64,000 bases of DNA from Staphylococcus schleiferi (GTDB taxonomy: Bacteria; Bacillota; Bacilli; Staphylococcales; Staphylococcaceae), in NCBI RefSeq assembly GCF_900458895.1, contig NZ_LR962863.1:744001-808000 (forward strand). The letters run 5' to 3'. The notes beneath the pieces are model-generated. The model was not told the DNA's origin, made no database searches, and saw only the letters and a list, made by a program, of their open reading frames with translations. Below, one piece after another: positions 32,112 to 41,671 of this stretch (the first letter of the stretch is position 1; every line of letters begins with the position of its first letter). The position numbers and the translations under genes are program-made.

Positions 32112-33914
32112 ATGTGTGGAATTGTTGGCTATATTGGCTATCAAAATGCGAAAGAAATTTTATTAAAAGGGTTAGAGAAACTCGAATACCGTGGATATGA
32201 CTCAGCAGGTATTGCGATTCGTGATGAAAACGAAGTGACTGTTACAAAGGCACAAGGCCGAATTGCTGAGTTACGTAAAGAAGCAGACAATGAACATGAT
32301 GGATCTACGGGAATCGGTCATACAAGATGGGCAACACATGGTGTGCCAAGTTATGAAAATTCTCACCCACATCAATCTACAAGTGGTAGATACACACTCG
32401 TACACAATGGTGTGATTGAAAATTATGAAGAGCTTAGAGAAGAATATGTTCCTAATGTTCAATTTGTTTCAGAAACAGACACTGAAGTTATCGTGCAATT
32501 GATTGAACATTTTGCTGAAACAGGTTTATCTACTGAAGACGCATTTACAAAAGTGGTTTCTCTATTACACGGTTCATATGCACTCGGTTTATTAGATTCT
32601 GAAGATAGTGAGACAATCTATGTCGCTAAAAACAAATCACCATTACTTGTTGGAATCGGCGACGATTTTAACGTGATTGCTTCTGATTCACTTGCAATGA
32701 TTCAAGTGACAAGTGAATATAAAGAATTAAAAGACCAAGAGATTGTAATCGTTAAACGTGATGAAGTTGTCATTAAAAATTTAGAAGGCCAAGTAATCGA
32801 TCGTGAAAGTTACATTGCTGAAATCGATGCATCTGATGCTGAAAAAGGTGTTTACGATCACTATATGTTGAAAGAAATTCATGATCAACCTGCTGTAATG
32901 CGTCGTATTATTCAAGAATATCAAGATGAACAAGGTAATTTAAAAATTGATCCTGAAATTGTTAAAGATGTTAAAGCAGCAGACCGTATTTACATTATTG
33001 CTGCAGGTACAAGTTATCATGCAGGATTAGTAGGTAAAGTATTTATTGAAAAATGGGCAGGTATTCCAACTGAAGTTCATGTTGCTTCAGAATTTGTTTA
33101 CAATATTCCATTACTATCTGAAAATCCATTATTCATCTATATTTCTCAATCAGGTGAAACGGCTGATAGTCGTGCCGTGTTAGTTGAAACAACAAAACTT
33201 GGTCATCGTTCATTAACAATTACAAACGTAGCTGGTTCTACACTTTCTCGTGAAGCAGATCATACATTATTACTTCATGCGGGGCCTGAGATTGCTGTTG
33301 CTTCAACTAAAGCATATACAGCACAAATTGCAGTTTTATCAATTATGTCACACGTTGTTGCACAAGCACGTGGTATTGATCCGAATATTGATTTATTGCG
33401 TGAATTAGCGAAAGTCACTGCTGCAATTGAAACAGTGGTCGATGATGCACCACAAATGGAACAAATCGCAAAAGATTTCTTAGAAACAACACGTAATGCA
33501 TTCTTTATTGGACGTACAATTGATTACAATGTAAGTTTAGAAGGTGCTTTAAAACTAAAAGAAATCTCATATATTCAAGCAGAAGGTTTTGCTGGCGGAG
33601 AGTTGAAACATGGTACAATCGCACTCATCGAAGACGGTACACCTGTCTTTGCACTTGCTACACAAGAAGGTGTAAATCTCTCTATTCGTGGTAACGTGAA
33701 AGAAGTTGTTGCTCGTGGTGCTCATCCATGTATTATTTCTATGGAAGGACTAGAAAAAGATGGAGACACATATGTGATTCCTCATGTTCATGAGTTGTTA
33801 ACACCACTTGTTTCAGTTGTTTCACTACAATTGATTTCTTATTATGCTGCATTACATCGTGATTTAGATGTTGATAAACCACGTAATTTAGCGAAATCTG
33901 TAACTGTGGAATAA
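32112..33914 (+). CDS. glmS: Glutamine-fructose-6-phosphate aminotransferase GlmS
   Basis: 600 residues; makes glucosamine 6-phosphate from fructose 6-phosphate and glutamine, first step to UDP-GlcNAc. The N-terminal glutaminase starts MCGIVGYIG (Cys2 becomes the nucleophile), with HTRWATHG near residue 73; two SIS domains follow, including [11 protein letters not shown] near 345 and ASTKAYTAQ near 397. GGAGG before ATG 32112 and the need for an N-terminal Cys rule out the upstream frame. Controlled by the ribozyme. Works with GlmM, encoded 2.7 kb upstream beyond the IS110 element. Confidence 0.97.
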   Translation: MCGIVGYIGYQNAKEILLKGLEKLEYRGYDSAGIAIRDENEVTVTKAQGRIAELRKEADNEHDGSTGIGHTRWATHGVPSYENSHPHQSTSGRYTLVHNGVIENYEELREEYVPNVQFVSETDTEVIVQLIEHFAETGLSTEDAFTKVVSLLHGSYALGLLDSEDSETIYVAKNKSPLLVGIGDDFNVIASDSLAMIQVTSEYKELKDQEIVIVKRDEVVIKNLEGQVIDRESYIAEIDASDAEKGVYDHYMLKEIHDQPAVMRRIIQEYQDEQGNLKIDPEIVKDVKAADRIYIIAAGTSYHAGLVGKVFIEKWAGIPTEVHVASEFVYNIPLLSENPLFIYISQSGETADSRAVLVETTKLGHRSLTITNVAGSTLSREADHTLLLHAGPEIAVASTKAYTAQIAVLSIMSHVVAQARGIDPNIDLLRELAKVTAAIETVVDDAPQMEQIAKDFLETTRNAFFIGRTIDYNVSLEGALKLKEISYIQAEGFAGGELKHGTIALIEDGTPVFALATQEGVNLSIRGNVKEVVARGAHPCIISMEGLEKDGDTYVIPHVHELLTPLVSVVSLQLISYYAALHRDLDVDKPRNLAKSVTVE

Positions 33915-33935
33915 CATTCTCTGTTTTTCATCAAT

Positions 33936-33981
33936 AGCGTAAGGTACAAGCAAATAGGCTTCGTATCTTACGCATTTTTTA
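33936..33981 (+). terminator. Terminator after glmS
   Basis: GCGTAAGGTAC pairs with GTATCTTACGC, followed by ATTTTTT. Confidence 0.8.
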
Positions 33982-34104
33982 GTTTAACTTCATTTTGTTA
34001 TGAAAGGTTACAGTTTGTAAGAAAATAAGCGCGCGTCGTGTTGCGTAAGTATCTATTTGATGACACAATAAAGGAGTAATCAATGAATGAAAGGAAATGC
34101 GATC

Positions 34105-34959
34105 ATGCAAAATATAAAAGCAATATTTTTAGATATGGATGGTACAATTCTTCATCAAAATAATAGAGCGTCTGAAAAGACAGCTTCAGTCATCGCTCGC
34201 CTTAGATCAGAGGGGTATAAGGTGTTTTTAGCAACAGGACGTGCTTACGAAGAGATTCATTTACTTATACCAGAAGATCTTCAGTTTGATGGTATCATTT
34301 CATCGAATGGAACATTAGGACATATTGATGAACACGTATTATTTGAACACGATCTTAGTCTTGAAGCGGTACGTCAAATTGTGATGGAAGCGCAACAAGA
34401 TGGAATTTATTATGAGGTCTTTCCATTTGATGAACCGCGATTTGCCCTAAATGAAGATCAAAGTTGGATGTTAAGCTTAGTCAAAGGTGACAAGCCTGAT
34501 ACTGTAAATGAAAGTGAATGGTTATCAAGACACGAAGCAGTAAGAGAAAAATTAACTTGGCGTGATACGATACCGACGCAACTTGGTTTTTCAAAAATAT
34601 ATTTATTCCATTCTGATCTAAACAAAATTAAAAGTTTTAGAGAAAAAATGGTCGCACAGCAGTCAGAATTAAACATTGAAGTTTCTAATTCAACACCTAA
34701 CAACGTAGAAACAATGGCGTATCATATTAATAAAGGGACAGGAATAGAAGAGATGTGTCGTCATTTTAATATTCAACTTTCTGAAACACTCGTTATTGGA
34801 GATAGTGACAATGATCGCGCGATGTTTAAAGTGGGTGGTGTAACGGTTGCGATGAAAAATGCCAGTGCGGAGATTAAAGCATTGACGCAATATGAAACTG
34901 AAGTCGACCATAATCATGATGGGGCGGCACAATTTTTAGAAGCACAACTATTAAAATAA
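34105..34959 (+). CDS. Cof-type HAD-IIB hydrolase
   Basis: 284-residue cytosolic HAD-superfamily phosphatase. Motif I is FLDMDGTI near residue 8, motif II ATGR near 41, motif III lysine near 185 (FSKIYLF region), motif IV IGDSDNDRAMF near 231; the large C2B cap lies between. Substrate is probably a sugar or nucleotide phosphate, not assignable. Two starts are possible: ATG 34105 (AAAGGA 9 nt upstream; chosen because the catalytic motif then begins at the usual place) or ATG 34087 (AAAGGAG at longer spacing). Confidence 0.85.
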   Translation: MQNIKAIFLDMDGTILHQNNRASEKTASVIARLRSEGYKVFLATGRAYEEIHLLIPEDLQFDGIISSNGTLGHIDEHVLFEHDLSLEAVRQIVMEAQQDGIYYEVFPFDEPRFALNEDQSWMLSLVKGDKPDTVNESEWLSRHEAVREKLTWRDTIPTQLGFSKIYLFHSDLNKIKSFREKMVAQQSELNIEVSNSTPNNVETMAYHINKGTGIEEMCRHFNIQLSETLVIGDSDNDRAMFKVGGVTVAMKNASAEIKALTQYETEVDHNHDGAAQFLEAQLLK

Positions 34960-34960
34960 T

Positions 34961-35006
34961 TAAAAGCCAGTCTGCGATGGAAGTTTTTCCTGACAGACTG
35001 GCTTTC
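34961..35006. terminator. Bidirectional terminator between converging genes
   Basis: AAAGCCAGTCTG (34963-34974) pairs with CAGACTGGCTTT (34994-35005), perfect 12-bp stem, serving both the HAD gene and the leftward membrane-protein gene. Confidence 0.85.
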
Positions 35007-35009
35007 AGC

Positions 35010-35912
35010 TTATTTCACTTCTTTTTGTCCTCTACGCACAAAATATTGAATGATTGTACCGATAATGAGTAAGTAAATGAGATATCGAATAATTAAAAAG
35101 ATAATATTGAATATAATCATTAAATAATAAGCGACATCTTGTGAAATATGTGCGAGATTTTGTTGAATTAAGTAATTAATAGGTTGATTAAGAATAATAA
35201 AGATCAAATTAAGTAATAAAATGCCAATAAAGAAACGTAAAAATGTTTTATGACCATTTTTAATACCATGCCATGCTTCTTTTAGATGTACTTTAACACT
35301 TCTTGAAGCATCTTCAGTTAAGGAAGTAGCAAGGTTTGTAACGTATACAACCGTGAACCAAACGAAGATACTTAAAATAAATGAAGATAATACAATTAAG
35401 ATACTAATGATGAATTGTAACCAGCCTTGACTGATGTCATTAGCACTAATGGCATTAAAGAGTTTTTGTACGAGATAAGAAACACCTGCATTAACGAGAC
35501 CATAGACGATGACTGTTAGTATAATGAATAAAATACTCATCAGACCTAGAATCACACTTTTGCCCCAAATGCCTTTTTTAAATGAGCGCACTAAATCTTT
35601 CCATTGCATTTGCGCTGAATCTAAAACAGAGTGGCGAATGACACGTACAAGTCCTGTATAGATTGGGAAGAGGACCATCGAGAAAATACAGATGGTTAGA
35701 ATGATGGCACCAATCATCATGAAAATTAATTTTGTCATACTTTGTTGACCCGTTAAAATAGAGATCTGCCAAGCTTGAAGTAATAAATTAAACGGTGACA
35801 TTACGAGAATAGCCAACAATAACAATATTGCAAAACCAATAAATGATGTGGCAAATAGTTTTAATTTTTGATTTTTTGTATTATGCCAAAATAACTTTGT
35901 GAATTTTACCAA
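35010..35912 (-). CDS. Polytopic membrane protein of unknown function
   Basis: 300 residues with six or so long hydrophobic segments and a basic N-terminus (MVKFTKLFWHNTKNQKLK). The conserved-looking region HLKEAWHGIKNG precedes helix five. Layout is like the DUF975/YciC-type integral membrane proteins, but I cannot name the family. GGAG (complement of 35923-35926) lies upstream of the start. It faces away from the GntR regulator at 36096 and converges with the HAD gene. Confidence 0.65.
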   Translation of the reverse strand: MVKFTKLFWHNTKNQKLKLFATSFIGFAILLLLAILVMSPFNLLLQAWQISILTGQQSMTKLIFMMIGAIILTICIFSMVLFPIYTGLVRVIRHSVLDSAQMQWKDLVRSFKKGIWGKSVILGLMSILFIILTVIVYGLVNAGVSYLVQKLFNAISANDISQGWLQFIISILIVLSSFILSIFVWFTVVYVTNLATSLTEDASRSVKVHLKEAWHGIKNGHKTFLRFFIGILLLNLIFIILNQPINYLIQQNLAHISQDVAYYLMIIFNIIFLIIRYLIYLLIIGTIIQYFVRRGQKEVK

Positions 35913-36095
35913 TAGTGAGCACTCCTTTCACATATAATCCACATTATCAAAATCTTTCTTATTTGAAAATAAAAATGGTCTTAATTTAAACGATTTTATC
36001 AGTAAATAAAAATAAACATGAAAATAGTTTGTTTTTAATACAGAGATGATAGCTAAAGTTTGATAAGATATGAAGTGAGGGTGAGGGGAAAAGCT

Positions 36096-36800
36096 ATGAA
36101 AATCACGAATCAAAAGAAATATGAGCAAATTGCGGATGTATTGATTCAGCAAATTGAAGAAGGAACTTTAGAAGTTGGGCAACGCTTGCCTTCAATTCAA
36201 AAGCTTGCTGAAGCGTATGGTGTGAGTAACGCTTCAATGCGTGAGGCACTGAATGCGCTCAGAGTGATAGGACTCGTAGATATTAAGCATGGTTATGGGA
36301 CGTTTGTAAAACAAAAACAGCCACAGTTATTTGATTTTCTATCTCATACACTTACGAAAGAGCGTGTACGCGACATATTAGAATTGCGTGAATCGGTAGA
36401 AGTGGCGACAGCACAATATGCTGCATTACGACACACAGATGAAGATATACGAGCAATGGAAACTGCTTTAGAAGAAATGGTCAATGCGATCCAATGTCAA
36501 CAATCGGGTGAGGAAGCAGATTTAAAATTTCATCTTGCTATTGCTAAAGCCTCTCATAATGCATTGTTATATGAGTTGCTAAATAATATTTCGGACCTCA
36601 TTCAACAGACGATGAAAGGTACGCGTCATATTTATATTTATAGCCGACAAAAAACGATGGAGAAATTATTGGAAGAACACAGTGTCATCTTAGAAGCAAT
36701 TAAAAAGCGACAAGAAAAAAAGGCAGCAACATTAATGACCCATCACTTAGTCGAAATCCGTCAAACACTAGTCAAAAATTATATAGTAGAAACAAATTAG
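36096..36800 (+). CDS. GntR/FadR-type transcriptional regulator (FCD domain)
   Basis: 234 residues. N-terminal winged helix with GQRLPSIQKLAEAYGVSNAS (about residues 28-47) and GYGTFV wing; C-terminal all-helical FCD domain, with ELRESVEVATAQYAA near 100 and EEHSVILEAI near 193, whose Asp/His residues bind a metal and a small carboxylate in relatives. GAGGGG before ATG 36096 sets the start. Ligand and targets unknown; the leftward membrane-protein gene and manA are the nearest candidates. Confidence 0.85.
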   Translation: MKITNQKKYEQIADVLIQQIEEGTLEVGQRLPSIQKLAEAYGVSNASMREALNALRVIGLVDIKHGYGTFVKQKQPQLFDFLSHTLTKERVRDILELRESVEVATAQYAALRHTDEDIRAMETALEEMVNAIQCQQSGEEADLKFHLAIAKASHNALLYELLNNISDLIQQTMKGTRHIYIYSRQKTMEKLLEEHSVILEAIKKRQEKKAATLMTHHLVEIRQTLVKNYIVETN

Positions 36801-37008
36801 GTCGTTAAAGCGCTTTGAATGATACGAAGTGGTTCAGGAATCCAGGAAGTGAGATCGTTTGATTTTCTAATTACTAAAGCACATTTATAGGAGATATGAT
36901 ACAATTATGTAAGATTATTGTGCCATTTCATTGAGTTTCGGTGGTACAGAGGAAATCTAACATACATATAAAAAGAGCATAATATGAAAGATTGAGAGGT
37001 GGTTCCCA

Positions 37009-37947
37009 ATGCCATTATTACTTGAACCTGTTTTTCAGGAAAGAATTTGGGGTGGAACAAATCTCGCACAATTTGGTTATGATTTACCGAGTGACCATAC
37101 TGGTGAGGTATGGGGAATCTCAGCTCATCCACATGGTGCGAATCGGATATTAAACGGTCCATTTAAAGGACAAACATTAGATGAAGTTTGGGAAAATCAA
37201 CCTAAACTGTTTGGGGAATTTCCTACAAAAAAGTTTCCACTATTAACTAAGATTTTGGATGCTGAACAAAAATTATCAGTTCAAGTTCATCCTGATGATA
37301 CGTATGCTTATGAGCATGAAAACGGAGAATACGGCAAAACAGAATGTTGGTATATATTAGATGCAAAACCAGGTGCAGAAATTATATATGGCACAAATGC
37401 GCAATCTCATGAAGAACTCAATGAAATGATAGATCAACGTGATTTTGAGCATCTGTTTAGACGCGTCCCTGTCCACAAAGGTGACTTTTTCTTTGTGCCG
37501 GCTGGTACAGTCCATGGCATAGGTGCAGGTATTATGATTTTAGAAACACAACAGTCTTCAGATACGACTTATCGGATCTATGATTATGATAGACAAGATA
37601 AAAATGGTAATAAAAGACCGTTACATCTTGAAAAAAGTAAAGATGTCATTCAAATTAGTGAAGAAAGTCCTAATGTAGTACCACAAACTGAAGTGATTGA
37701 AAATCATAAGTGTACGACGTTTGTTCAAAATTCATTTTTTACAGTGACACATTGGGATATACAAGGCACATTGAACTATATGAAGCCGCGAGAATTTGTT
37801 TTGGTCTCTGTACTGGATGGACAAGGGCAGCTCGTTACAGATGGTGAAATTTACGATATAAAAAAAGGGAACCATTTTATATTGACTGCAGAAGATTTGG
37901 ATAACGTATTTGAAGGTGAATTTTCACTGATTATTAGTTATGTATAA
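37009..37947 (+). CDS. manA: Mannose-6-phosphate isomerase, class I
   Basis: 312 residues, short firmicute-type zinc isomerase converting mannose 6-phosphate and fructose 6-phosphate. Cupin metal ligands are in VQVHPDD near residue 96, the Glu of GKTECWYI near 113 and the His of PAGTVHGIG near 170. GAGAGGTGG precedes ATG 37009. Also called pmi in S. aureus, with the same downstream neighbours. A small membrane-protein gene follows after 15 bp. Confidence 0.93.
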   Translation: MPLLLEPVFQERIWGGTNLAQFGYDLPSDHTGEVWGISAHPHGANRILNGPFKGQTLDEVWENQPKLFGEFPTKKFPLLTKILDAEQKLSVQVHPDDTYAYEHENGEYGKTECWYILDAKPGAEIIYGTNAQSHEELNEMIDQRDFEHLFRRVPVHKGDFFFVPAGTVHGIGAGIMILETQQSSDTTYRIYDYDRQDKNGNKRPLHLEKSKDVIQISEESPNVVPQTEVIENHKCTTFVQNSFFTVTHWDIQGTLNYMKPREFVLVSVLDGQGQLVTDGEIYDIKKGNHFILTAEDLDNVFEGEFSLIISYV

Positions 37948-37962
37948 GAAGAGGAGAATGAC

Positions 37963-38202
37963 ATGAAATGGGGTTTATATATCGCTTTAGTTTGCGGTAT
38001 TTTATCTGGAGCGACTATATTTTTTCAAGTGCCTATCTTTCCTTCCATTGTATTTCCAGTGTTAATCGGAATGATTGGTATCATCGCCACACTTTGGACT
38101 TTGCCTAATCGTACCATCAGCCCAATGTTAAAGGTGGGCGGGGTACTCATTAACTTCCTTCCAGTTGCAGTCGGTCTAATGCAATGGATGAACACTCAAT
38201 GA
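37963..38202 (+). CDS. Small membrane protein downstream of manA
   Basis: 79 residues with three hydrophobic segments (about 3-23, 27-46, 55-74). GAGGAG precedes ATG 37963, and the 15-bp spacing suggests co-transcription with manA. Family not recognised. Confidence 0.7.
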   Translation: MKWGLYIALVCGILSGATIFFQVPIFPSIVFPVLIGMIGIIATLWTLPNRTISPMLKVGGVLINFLPVAVGLMQWMNTQ

Positions 38203-38282
38203 AAAGTAATATAATAAATAAAAAAACATTGCTGGATTAAAGGATAAGATATAATTATTTTAAAAGGAGATACAATGATAAC

Positions 38283-39644
38283 ATGGCTGCAGAGATTAAT
38301 TATTTTTGGCTGAATTGCGGATACAATAGATGGAATCATAATGAGCCATTAGTTGGGCAAAAAACAGTATTTGAGTCAGGGGCACAATTTAATCCAACAC
38401 AAGGGTTTCGTGCATTTAAACAAGCACAAGTCGGTGACCGTGTGATTTTTTACCAAGTACAAACAGATGCAGGATTACTTGGATGGGGTGAAATTACGCG
38501 CGTTAAGACAGGTGCACAAAACAAAACACATGTAGAGTTCAAATTTAATGAACCGTTCAAGCGACTCACATCAGATTATCTTAAAAGAAGTGAATCATTA
38601 GAATTCCGAATGAATAATATGAAAGAAATTCTTTTTAATAAGATTTCATTCGATGAATTTGAATTAATCAAAGGACTAGGGACTGGCGAGATTTCTATTC
38701 CTAGATATTTCTTTATGTCTGAAACAGAAGCGTTTGAACCAGATGAAACCTATACGATTTATACGCATACACGAAACGGTATAAAACGAAACGGTTATCA
38801 TCATTACACACAATTAGAAATCGGCGATCAAATCATCATTTACAATCGCAATTCTAACCAGTCTGTCATTGGACGTGCTGAAGTGGCACATCATATTCAT
38901 ACACGTCCCCCGGAACAAGGTCGGACGAATAGTACAGCGATTGAAATTCGATATATTGAAGATATCAATCCAGTTAGTTTAATGACGTTGAATAAACACC
39001 AAAAGCTTAAGAACTTGTACTTTTTACAAGAAAATTCTAAGCAAGCGATAGCAAGTTTAACGCCGACACAATTCAATGCCATTATGGAGATGAGTGAAAA
39101 TGATGGCTTAAAAGGGCAATTCGAAGCGGTTTCTGGACATCAAGATACTGAAAATCAAGAATTAAAGCCATTTATTTTATTACTTGCAGAACAAAAAGAA
39201 GAAGGCTTAAATGCTGCAAAATCACTTGTTGAGAAAGCCAATGCAACGTCAGTCATTACAGTTGGCCATCCTGATTTTTCTGAAGAAATGTTGTATGGGC
39301 GCTACTTACCAAATGAAGCGGGTGCGCTATACTACAGAGAAGGGTTTATTACGGAATTGATGCCTAAGACGGATCGTCAATTTTTAGTGATTGACCAATT
39401 TGAACGTATTGACCCTGATGTTTTCCAAACCTATATCAATGTGTTAGAAGGTCATGAAGTTACGCTTCCACGCTATAATAAAAGCGGTAATATGGTGAAA
39501 TGGAGTACTGAAAATACATCATTCTATCGTTTTAATCCGAATTGGCATATCATAGCAGTGACTTATATGACACCACAAGAAGTTAAAAAGAAATATACTT
39601 CACAATTTTTGAAGTATGCACGTATTATTCAAGTTAAACAATAA
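38283..39644 (+). CDS. Double EVE-domain protein with degenerate McrB-like AAA+ C-terminus
   Basis: 453 residues. Two EVE-like (PUA-fold) modules are seen: about 5-130 (NYFWLNCGYNRW; QAQVGDRVIFYQVQ; LLGWGEITRV) and about 150-270 (YTIYTHTRNG; LEIGDQIIIYNRN; VIGRAEV; then LTPTQFNAIM). EVE domains read modified cytosines in DNA. Residues 290-453 follow the order of an McrB-type ATPase: FILLLAEQKEEGLNAA where the P-loop should be (no GKT/S), FLVIDQFERI in place of Walker B (Asp-Gln for Asp-Glu), and FNPNWHIIAVTYM like the McrB sensor strand. So it probably cannot hydrolyse nucleotides. AAAAGGAG lies 13 nt upstream, rather far. No McrC neighbour. Possible role: sensing modified DNA. Confidence 0.75.
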   Translation: MAAEINYFWLNCGYNRWNHNEPLVGQKTVFESGAQFNPTQGFRAFKQAQVGDRVIFYQVQTDAGLLGWGEITRVKTGAQNKTHVEFKFNEPFKRLTSDYLKRSESLEFRMNNMKEILFNKISFDEFELIKGLGTGEISIPRYFFMSETEAFEPDETYTIYTHTRNGIKRNGYHHYTQLEIGDQIIIYNRNSNQSVIGRAEVAHHIHTRPPEQGRTNSTAIEIRYIEDINPVSLMTLNKHQKLKNLYFLQENSKQAIASLTPTQFNAIMEMSENDGLKGQFEAVSGHQDTENQELKPFILLLAEQKEEGLNAAKSLVEKANATSVITVGHPDFSEEMLYGRYLPNEAGALYYREGFITELMPKTDRQFLVIDQFERIDPDVFQTYINVLEGHEVTLPRYNKSGNMVKWSTENTSFYRFNPNWHIIAVTYMTPQEVKKKYTSQFLKYARIIQVKQ

Positions 39645-39847
39645 ATGCATAATAGAGTATCGCGTAATGGTGCGTCTCTATATGGTAGATAATGGAGAGA
39701 AAAGGTGATTGAAATTGACAGTACGGTCAATGACATCGCCTTTTACTGGTTCAAATGGAAAAATATTTATAACTTTGAATATGAGCTATTTTTAATGTTT
39801 GATATGAAAATATAAAAGCGGGTATATTTAAGACAAGAGGTGATAAT

Positions 39848-40246
39848 ATGCCAATTATTTATTACGATGATCATTGTGTTTATTGTTACAATTATGCAAT
39901 TTGGCTCATTCGAAATGGTTTGCCTAGAAACTATCAGTTCGTGCCTTTAAAAAGTAAGGCAGGGGAAGCATTACAAAAATCACGTCCTGAAGTGCTTGAA
40001 TATAACAGTGTTGTTTTACAAGAGGGGGACGATTTGACATTTCAATCGACAGCGATAGCCAAACTCATTTATACACTTGATCGTTATAAGTGGTTAGCTA
40101 TTCTATTATGGCTTGTCCCCAAACCTTTACGCAACCTAGGTTATCAATTGTTTGCGAACAACCGTGATAAAATGTGGAAAACACATTGGGCAAAACCAAC
40201 TGAATATGAACAATCATTTTTTATAGCTAAAAATAAATCAATATGA
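39848..40246 (+). CDS. DCC-family thiol-disulfide oxidoreductase (DUF393)
   Basis: 132 residues, named for the DxxCxxC motif, here YYDDHCVYC (Cys11 and Cys14), on a thioredoxin-like fold; RNGLPRNYQFVPL and the C-terminal LFANNRDKMW fit the YuxK/DUF393 family. Redox partner unknown. AAGAGGTGAT precedes ATG 39848. The repeat at 40284 begins 38 bp after its stop and supplies a hairpin for termination. Confidence 0.87.
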   Translation: MPIIYYDDHCVYCYNYAIWLIRNGLPRNYQFVPLKSKAGEALQKSRPEVLEYNSVVLQEGDDLTFQSTAIAKLIYTLDRYKWLAILLWLVPKPLRNLGYQLFANNRDKMWKTHWAKPTEYEQSFFIAKNKSI

Positions 40247-40283
40247 GACGTATTAAATGATGCCCTGTTAAAATAAAAGAGCA

Positions 40284-40679
40284 TGGGACATAAATACCAA
40301 AATAAATAGCTCGAAGATGATTTTGATAAAAATCGTCTTCGAGCTTCCTTTATATTATCATGCTTCGTATTATATAGGCTCGCTTTCCGAGGGGACAGCC
40401 TCAGCCTGTAGTCTTCGGCTCGTCCTGTTCCCTCAGGAGTCTCGCTATAAATACTTCGCTTATATATATGTAATCATTCACCATTATACTTTAAAAAATA
40501 AGGCAATTTCGTATAATTTAATTCATCACAACAAAAACTAAATTAACGAGATGCCTAAGGAAATTAGTCGCATCTAGTGCGGCTAAACTGATGATAAAAG
40601 GAAAAAATCCGAGATTTTTCGTTTTTTACGAAAACCTCGGATTTCATCGATTATTGAGACAATTTTGTCTCAGGCTCTT
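40284..40679 (-). repeat. 396-bp intergenic repeat, copy 2 (inverted relative to copy 1)
   Basis: Reverse complement of 29486-29879 with scattered differences. Read on the minus strand it begins 17 bp after the deoD stop with the CTCGGATTT terminator hairpin, so its relation to deoD is the same as that of copy 1 to glmM. The distal hairpin (GCTCGAAGATGATT / AATCGTCTTCGAGC on the plus strand) lies next to the DCC gene end. Arms enclose 10.4 kb. Confidence 0.93.
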
Positions 40680-40696
40680 AATTTATTTAAAGCAAG

Positions 40697-41410
40697 TTAT
40701 TCAGCGATTTCTAACGCAACTTCCATCATTTGTGTAAATGAATTTTGACGTTCTTCGGCAGTTGTTGCTTCGTCACGTAATAAATGATCGCTAACAGTGA
40801 ATACACCTAGCGCTTTTTTACCCGCCTTTATAGCATTTAAATAGAGTCCCGCTGATTCCATTTCTACTCCTAGAATGCCCATTTCGATCCATTTTTGATT
40901 GAAATCTGGGTTTGCGTTATAAAAAGTATCTGAAGAAAGAATATTACCAACGTGTGCGCGTGCACCTAGGGCATCAGCTTTTTCTTTAGCTTTTACAACG
41001 AGATCAAAGTCAGCTAGAGGGGCAAAATGACCCGGTATTTGGAATTGATCAACGTAATTAGAGTTTGTTGAAGCGCCCTGTGCGATAATAATGTCGTATA
41101 AGTGAATGTCTTCTTGCATTGCGCCACAAGAACCAATGCGAATAATCGTGTCTACGTCGAAGAAATTGTATAGCTCATAAGAATAAATACCGATACTTGG
41201 GATACCCATTCCTGAGCCCATTACAGAAACTTCTTTGCCTTTATATGTACCTGTATAGCCGAACATATTACGTACTTCATTGAATTGTTCTACATTTTCT
41301 AAGTAATTTTCTGCAATGAATTTAGCACGTAATGGATCACCAGGCATAAGTACAGTTTTAGCAATTTTAGTACCATTAGGTTGAATGTGTGGTGTTCCTT
41401 GTTGTGTCAT
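40697..41410 (-). CDS. deoD: Purine-nucleoside phosphorylase DeoD
   Basis: 237 residues, hexameric DeoD-type phosphorylase: cleaves purine (deoxy)ribonucleosides with phosphate. Motifs: MPGDPLRAKFIAE near residue 22 (phosphate), GSGMGIPSIGIYSYEL near 66, IRIGSCGA near 90, GVEMESAGLY near 177 and the catalytic Asp in TVSDHLL near 205. GGAG (complement) lies upstream of ATG 41410. Divergent from pdp, so both nucleoside-salvage genes share a control region. Confidence 0.95.
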   Translation of the reverse strand: MTQQGTPHIQPNGTKIAKTVLMPGDPLRAKFIAENYLENVEQFNEVRNMFGYTGTYKGKEVSVMGSGMGIPSIGIYSYELYNFFDVDTIIRIGSCGAMQEDIHLYDIIIAQGASTNSNYVDQFQIPGHFAPLADFDLVVKAKEKADALGARAHVGNILSSDTFYNANPDFNQKWIEMGILGVEMESAGLYLNAIKAGKKALGVFTVSDHLLRDEATTAEERQNSFTQMMEVALEIAE

Positions 41411-41671
41411 TTAAAACATCTCCTTAATATCTTATATCATTTTAAAGATAACAGAACTATAATGAAAAGTCGATAAAACTTATTAACAAAGCAGAGGTGT
41501 AATAGGTTCATCAACGATTAGACCGCATGTTGTCGCTTCTTTGATAAGCTTATTTAAGTCCGTATCTCGATAATGATTTGGTTTTACCAATAGATAGATT
41601 TTGGTTTATAATAAAGGTAAATTCAAACATATTGTAAAAAATAAAAATCCATATAGAAATGAGGAATGACC

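Noticed and set aside
39715..39795. 26-codon frame with an AAAGGTG ribosome site before the DCC gene
   Set aside because: Too short and no recognised family; might be a gene remnant but not supportable.
29880..40283. The block between the inverted repeats as an already inverted segment
   Set aside because: As far as I recall the S. aureus order, glmS and manA face the same way as here, so there is no sign of inversion in this isolate.
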